64,000 nt of DNA from Streptomyces sp. CB01373 (GTDB taxonomy: Bacteria > Actinomycetota > Actinomycetes > Streptomycetales > Streptomycetaceae). Shown here one piece after another: positions 58,988 to 64,000 of the stretch. The translations under genes and the position numbers were made by a program. Position 1 is the stretch's first letter, and the number at the start of each line of letters is the position of its first letter. The stretch is from NCBI RefSeq assembly GCF_002803075.1, contig NZ_NNBK01000011.1, positions 1-64,000 on the forward strand, in the 5' to 3' direction. The notes under the pieces were generated by a model that ran no database searches, was not told the DNA's origin, and saw only the letters and a list, made by a program, of their open reading frames with translations.

Positions 58988-58990
58988 GGC

Positions 58991-59428
58991 ATGGCGGTAA
59001 GTGCAGGAGTGGATGCGAGAGGTGCGGCGAGGGACGACGTCGCCGACGCGGCGATGTGCCCGTACCGGCTGGTCCTGGAGCACGTCACCAGCCGGTGGGG
59101 CGTCCTCGTGCTGATCGAGCTGCTGGAGCGGCCCCACCGCTTCAGCGAGCTGCGTCGCGCCGTCGGCCGGGTCAGCGGGGCGGGCGTCAGCGAGAAGATG
59201 CTCACCCAGACGCTGAAGACCCTGGAGCGCGACGGGCTGGTCCACCGCGACGCCAAGCCGGTGATCCCGCCCCGGGTCGACTACTCCCTGACCGGCCTCG
59301 GCCGGGAGGCCGCCGAACAGGTACGGACGCTCGCGCTGTGGACCCAGGAGCGCATGGCGGACGTCGAGCAGGCCCGGCGGACGTACGACGAGGCCCGGCG
59401 GGCGCAGGACGGGGCCCGCCGGGCATGA
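58991..59428 (+). CDS. HxlR-family transcriptional regulator
   Basis: A 145-residue winged-helix regulator. The HxlR pattern is CPYRLVLEHVTSRWGVLVLIELLERPHRFSELRRAV, then EKMLTQTLKTLERDGLVHRD and PPRVDYSLTGLGREA. The conserved Cys near the N-terminus (AMCPYR, residue 23) is the redox or electrophile-sensing Cys in YodB/HypR-type members. It probably controls the divergent oxidoreductase through the repeat at 58963-58987, and itself. The tail after 125 is Arg/Ala-rich. Confidence 0.92.
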   Translation: MAVSAGVDARGAARDDVADAAMCPYRLVLEHVTSRWGVLVLIELLERPHRFSELRRAVGRVSGAGVSEKMLTQTLKTLERDGLVHRDAKPVIPPRVDYSLTGLGREAAEQVRTLALWTQERMADVEQARRTYDEARRAQDGARRA

Positions 59429-59430
59429 GG

Positions 59431-59461
59431 CGAGGCCCGGGTCGCGCGGACCCGGGCCTCG
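59431..59461. terminator. Strong bidirectional terminator
   Basis: CGAGGCCCGGGTC (59431-59443) pairs perfectly with GACCCGGGCCTCG (59449-59461) around a five-base loop, three bases after the HxlR stop and 45 bases beyond the korB stop. Confidence 0.9.
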
Positions 59462-59506
59462 TGAGCCGGAACAGCCTGAGCAGTCCGAGCAGTCGGAAGG
59501 GGCAGC

Positions 59507-60614
<1,108 letters not shown>

Positions 60615-60622
<8 letters not shown>

Positions 60623-62543
60623 CGATGGCCTCCTTGAGAGCCGTGGCGAGCTGTTCCGCCTTGAACGGCATGCCGTTGACCTGGTTGTACGAGTGCGCGT
60701 CCACCAGGTACTTCGCCCGGACCAGGGTGGCGAGCTGACCGAGGTTCATCTCGGGGATCACCACCTTGTCGTAGCCCGTCAGGACCGCGCCGAGGTTCTT
60801 CGGGAAGGGGTTGAGATGGCGCAGGTGGGCCTGCGCGATGGACTCCCCGGCCGCGCGCAGCCGGCGCACCGCCGCCGTGATGGGCCCGTAGGTGGAGCCC
60901 CAGCCCAGGACGAGGGTGCGCGCGCCGTCCGGGTCGTCGACCTCGACGTCCGGGACCTCGATGCCGTCGATCTTGGCCTGCCGGGTGCGGACCATGAAGT
61001 CGTGGTTGGCGGGGTCGTAGGAGATGTTGCCGGTGCCGTCCTGCTTCTCGATGCCGCCGATGCGGTGCTCCAGGCCCGGCGTGCCCGGGACCGCCCACGG
61101 GCGGGCCAGGGTCTCGGGGTCGCGCTTGTAGGGCCAGAACACCTCGGTGCCGTCGGCCGTGGTGTGGTTGGGGCCCTGTGCGAACTGCACGCGCAGGTCG
61201 GGCAGTTCGTCCGGCTCGGGGATGCGCCAGGGTTCGGAGCCGTTGGCGAGGTAGCCGTCGGAGAGCAGGAAGACCGGGGTGCGGTAGGTCAGCGCGATCC
61301 GGGCCGCCTCCAGGGCGGCGTCGAAGCAGTCCGCCGGGGTGCACGGGGCGACGACCGGGACCGGCGCCTCGCCGTTGCGGCCGTACATCGCCTGCAGCAG
61401 GTCCGCCTGCTCGGTCTTGGTGGGCAGGCCGGTGGACGGCCCGCCGCGCTGGATGTCCACCACCAGCAGCGGCAGCTCCAGCGACACCGCGAGGCCGATC
61501 GTCTCGCTCTTGAGCGCCACGCCGGGGCCGGAGGTGGTGGTCACCGCGAGGGACCCGCCGAAGGCGGCCCCGAGGGCGGCGCCGATGCCGGCGATCTCGT
61601 CCTCGGCCTGGAAGGTCCGCACACCGAAGTTCTTGTGCTTGGACAGCTCGTGCAGGATGTCCGAGGCCGGGGTGATCGGGTAGGAGCCCAGGTACAGCGG
61701 CAGGTCCGCCTGGCGGGAGGCCGCCACCAGGCCGTACGCCAGGGCCAGGTTCCCGGAGATGTTGCGGTACGTGCCGACGGGGAAGGCCTTGGAGGCCGGG
61801 GCGACCTCGTAGGAGACCGCGAAGTCCTCCGTCGTCTCACCGAAGTTCCAGCCCGCGCGGAACGCGGCGATGTTCGCCGCCGCGATGTCCGGCTTCCGGG
61901 CGAACTTCGTCCGCAGGAACTTCTCCGTGCCCTCCGTGGGCCGGTGGTACATCCAGCTCAGCAGGCCCAGCGCGAACATGTTCTTGCTGCGCTCGGCCTC
62001 CTTGCGGGACAGGTCGAACTCCTTGAGGGCCTCGACCGTCAGGGTGGTCAGCGGCACCGGGTGCAGGTGGTAGCCGTCCAGCGAGCCGTCCTCCAGCGGA
62101 GAGGCGTCGTAGCCGACCTTCTGCATCGCGCGCTTGGTGAACTCGTCGGTGTTGACGATGATCTCCGCGCCGCGCGGCAGGTCGCCGACGTTGGCCTTCA
62201 GCGCGGCCGGGTTCATCGCGACCAGCACGTTCGGCGCGTCCCCGGGGGTCAGGATGTCGTGGTCGGCGAAGTGCAGCTGGAAGGAGGACACACCCGGCAG
62301 GGTTCCTGCGGGGGCCCGGATCTCGGCCGGGAAGTTCGGCAGCGTCGACAGATCGTTCCCGAACGTCGCCGTCTCCGAGGTGAAGCGGTCACCGGTGAGC
62401 TGCATACCGTCACCCGAGTCACCGGCGAACCGGATGATCACCCGGTCCAGGCGGCGGACGTCCTTCGTCCCGGCCGCCCTGCGCTGCTCTCCTACGACGG
62501 CACCATCGGCCTGCTCCGCTGGACTGCTGACCTGGCTGGTCAC
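60615..62543 (-). CDS. korA: 2-oxoacid:ferredoxin oxidoreductase subunit alpha (gamma-alpha fusion)
   Basis: A 642-residue subunit. The N-terminal gamma domain is at about 30-210 (IIRFAGDSGDGMQLTGDRF, then VNTDEFTKRAM). The alpha domain is at about 235-500 (YRNISGNLALAYGLVAA, SYPITPASDILHELS, FQAEDEIAGIGAALGAA), and the C-terminal domain at about 530-640 (LVLGWGSTYGPITAAV). The fused form is typical of actinobacteria. The ATG at 62543 follows GGAGG. korA-korB form a coupled operon. The enzyme allows an oxygen-tolerant ferredoxin-linked TCA step in actinobacteria. Confidence 0.94.
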
Positions 62544-62700
62544 TGAACTGGACCTCCTTCGAGGCTGCTGTGTGGGAGCGGCCTTCCCGAAGACCTTCCC
62601 GGCTTCAACCCTACGACCGCGAGGGTCGCCTTCCTGGCATCGTTCGCATGCTGGACGTGCCGATGAGACGGCTCGCAGACTTCGAGACAGTGTCGGACGA

Positions 62701-63372
62701 TCACGAGTTCAGATAGGTGAGCACGGCCAGAACACGCCGGTGATCCCCATCACTTTGGGACAGTCCGAGCTTGAGGAAGATGTTGCTGACGTGCTTCTCG
62801 ACCGCGCCGTCGCTCACCACGAGCTGCCGGGCGATCGCCGAGTTCGTCCGCCCCTCGGCCATCAGCCCCAGCACCTCCCGCTCCCGCGGGGTGAGCCCGG
62901 CCAGCACGTCCTGCTTGCGGCTGCGGCCGAGCAACTGGGCGACGACCTCCGGGTCCAGGGCCGTACCGCCCTCGGCCACCCGGACCACCGCGTCCACGAA
63001 CTCGCGCACCTCGGCCACACGGTCCTTGAGCAGATAGCCGACCCCACGGCTGGAGCCTGCCAGCAGCTCGGTGGCGTACCGCTCCTCCACGTACTGCGAG
63101 AACACGAGCACGCCCAGCTCGGGGTGCGCCTTGCGCAGCTGCACCGCGGCCCTGACCCCCTCGTCGGTGTGCGTCGGCGGCATCCGCACGTCCGCCACGA
63201 CGACATCCGGCAGCGCCTGCTGGTCGTGCAGCTCCGCGATGGTCTTGATCAGCGCCTGGGCGTCCCCGACGCCCGCCACGACCTCGTGTCCGCGGTCGGT
63301 CAGCAGCCGGGTCAGGCCCTCCCTGAGCAGCACTGAATCCTCGGCGATGACCACCCGCACCCTGTCCTCCAT
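62701..63372 (-). CDS. NarL/LuxR-type response regulator
   Basis: A 223-residue two-component regulator. The receiver domain spans 1-122 with acidic pair E11/D12, phosphoacceptor D61 (VVVADVRMPP), S92 and K116 (LLKDR). The LuxR helix-turn-helix spans about 155-205 (LTPREREVLGLMAEGRTNSAIARQLVVSDGAVEKHVSNIF). The ATG at 63372 follows CCGAGG. It lies downstream of and on the same strand as the histidine kinase at the window edge, its likely partner. Target genes are unknown. Confidence 0.94.
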   Translation of the reverse strand: MEDRVRVVIAEDSVLLREGLTRLLTDRGHEVVAGVGDAQALIKTIAELHDQQALPDVVVADVRMPPTHTDEGVRAAVQLRKAHPELGVLVFSQYVEERYATELLAGSSRGVGYLLKDRVAEVREFVDAVVRVAEGGTALDPEVVAQLLGRSRKQDVLAGLTPREREVLGLMAEGRTNSAIARQLVVSDGAVEKHVSNIFLKLGLSQSDGDHRRVLAVLTYLNS

Positions 63373-63553
63373 GATCCTCGGCCCCCCAGCCTCGCCCCAC
63401 GGCCTTCCGTGCGACACGGTCCAGCATTCCAGTATTCGGAACGCGCCGCGCCCGGGCCAGGGGAAGTGTAGGGAGGCGACCAAATGTTTCGGCCTGCCGC
63501 CGCGACCGGAGTGGACGCGACGGCAGGCCGTCATCGGAGGACTTCGTGGGTGC

Positions 63554-64000
63554 TCAGCGCCGCCAGGGCAGCTCCGCCGTCACCCGGGTGGGGCCCCCGG
63601 ACGGCGAGTCCACGACGAGGATCCCGTCCACCGCGTCCAGCCGCTCGGCCAGTCCGGCGAGGCCGGACCCCTTGGACACGTCCGCGTTCCCGACCCCGTC
63701 GTCCTCGACCTGGAGCATCAGCTGGTCCTCCGCCCGCCAGACGTCCACCGAGGCGGACCGCGCCCCGCTGTGCTTGCTCACGTTCTGGAGCAGCTCGGAG
63801 ACCGTGAAGTACGCGATCCCCTCGATGGCCGCCGCCGGCCGCTCGTCCAGATCGACCTCCACCCGCACCGGCACCGTGCAGCGCGAGGCCACCGCCGACA
63901 GGGCCGCGTCCAGGCCCCGGTCGGTGAGCACGGCGGGATGGATGCCCCGGGCCAGGTCCCGCAGCTCCTGCAACGCGGTCTTCACCTCGCCGTGCGCCTC
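63554..64000 (-). CDS. Sensor histidine kinase, C-terminal part only
   Basis: The frame runs off the right edge, leaving the last 148 residues of a HisKA_3-type (NarX/DesK-like) kinase. Visible are the end of the dimerisation helix (ALQELRDLARGIHPAVLTDRGLDAAL), the N box (SELLQNVSKHSGA), the G1 box (VEDDGVGNADV) and the G2 box (GSGLAGLAERLDAV). The phosphorylated His and any sensor domain lie beyond the window. It is the likely partner of the regulator at 62701-63372, 181 bases away. Confidence 0.92.
   Translation of the reverse strand, partial: EAHGEVKTALQELRDLARGIHPAVLTDRGLDAALSAVASRCTVPVRVEVDLDERPAAAIEGIAYFTVSELLQNVSKHSGARSASVDVWRAEDQLMLQVEDDGVGNADVSKGSGLAGLAERLDAVDGILVVDSPSGGPTRVTAELPWRR

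Overview
The window looks like a stretch of a Streptomyces chromosome. The DNA is very GC-rich with strong third-position G/C bias, GTG starts are common, and there are several Streptomyces-typical families: BTAD/LysM regulators, the XRE-DUF5753/DUF397/HATPase trio, the futalosine menaquinone enzyme MqnC, and a 14-gene nuo operon. Gene content and order resemble the conserved core region around nuo in S. coelicolor, from memory rather than from a search. No rRNA, tRNA, CRISPR array, prophage or insertion sequence was recognised.

Layout. (1) 1-3.4 kb: a lipoprotein, a membrane-anchored protein and two tandem paralogues of unknown function. (2) 3.7-17.7 kb: a Tad/Flp-type pilus locus (small ORF, SAF/CpaB-like, TadZ, TadA, TadB, TadC, Flp-like pilin, two TadE-like proteins, a TadG-like protein), then an accessory block (DUF397, XRE regulator, anti-sigma-like ATPase, Rpn-like protein, a probably truncated gene), then a LysM/BTAD membrane regulator and the prepilin peptidase. 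(3) 17.8-24.8 kb: mqnC with a degenerate amidohydrolase, a GH18-like lipoprotein, menG, an orphan PASTA protein, a GNAT enzyme, a MenJ-like reductase and an NlpC/P60 hydrolase. (4) 24.8-41.7 kb: a regulatory intergenic region with a Rex-type operator, then nuoA-N ending at a very strong terminator. (5) 41.8-49.2 kb: recQ, an M56 peptidase, fumarylacetoacetase, an ATP-grasp ligase, a HAD phosphatase, and a secreted lytic transglycosylase behind a c-di-AMP (ydaO-type) riboswitch. (6) 49.9-64 kb: polyprenyl synthase, a LolA-like protein with an ABC exporter, small enzymes, a divergent HxlR/NmrA pair, korAB, and a two-component system cut by the right edge.

How it fits together. One theme is respiration. 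MqnC, MenG, the MenJ-like reductase and the polyprenyl synthase can make and tailor menaquinone. Complex I reduces that menaquinone and KorAB supplies reducing power. A near-consensus Rex site upstream of nuoA suggests NADH/NAD control. A second theme is the cell surface: the pilus, two wall hydrolases, a PASTA protein and a GH18-like lipoprotein. Sites matching the Streptomyces Crp consensus lie upstream of the NlpC/P60 gene and between the riboswitch gene and the polyprenyl synthase.

The least explained items are the tandem pair at 1.9-3.4 kb, the 49-residue ORF at the head of the pilus operon, the barrel-less amidohydrolase behind mqnC, the free PASTA protein, the perfect 13-bp inverted repeat upstream of menG, and a palindromic repeat read in frame inside korB.
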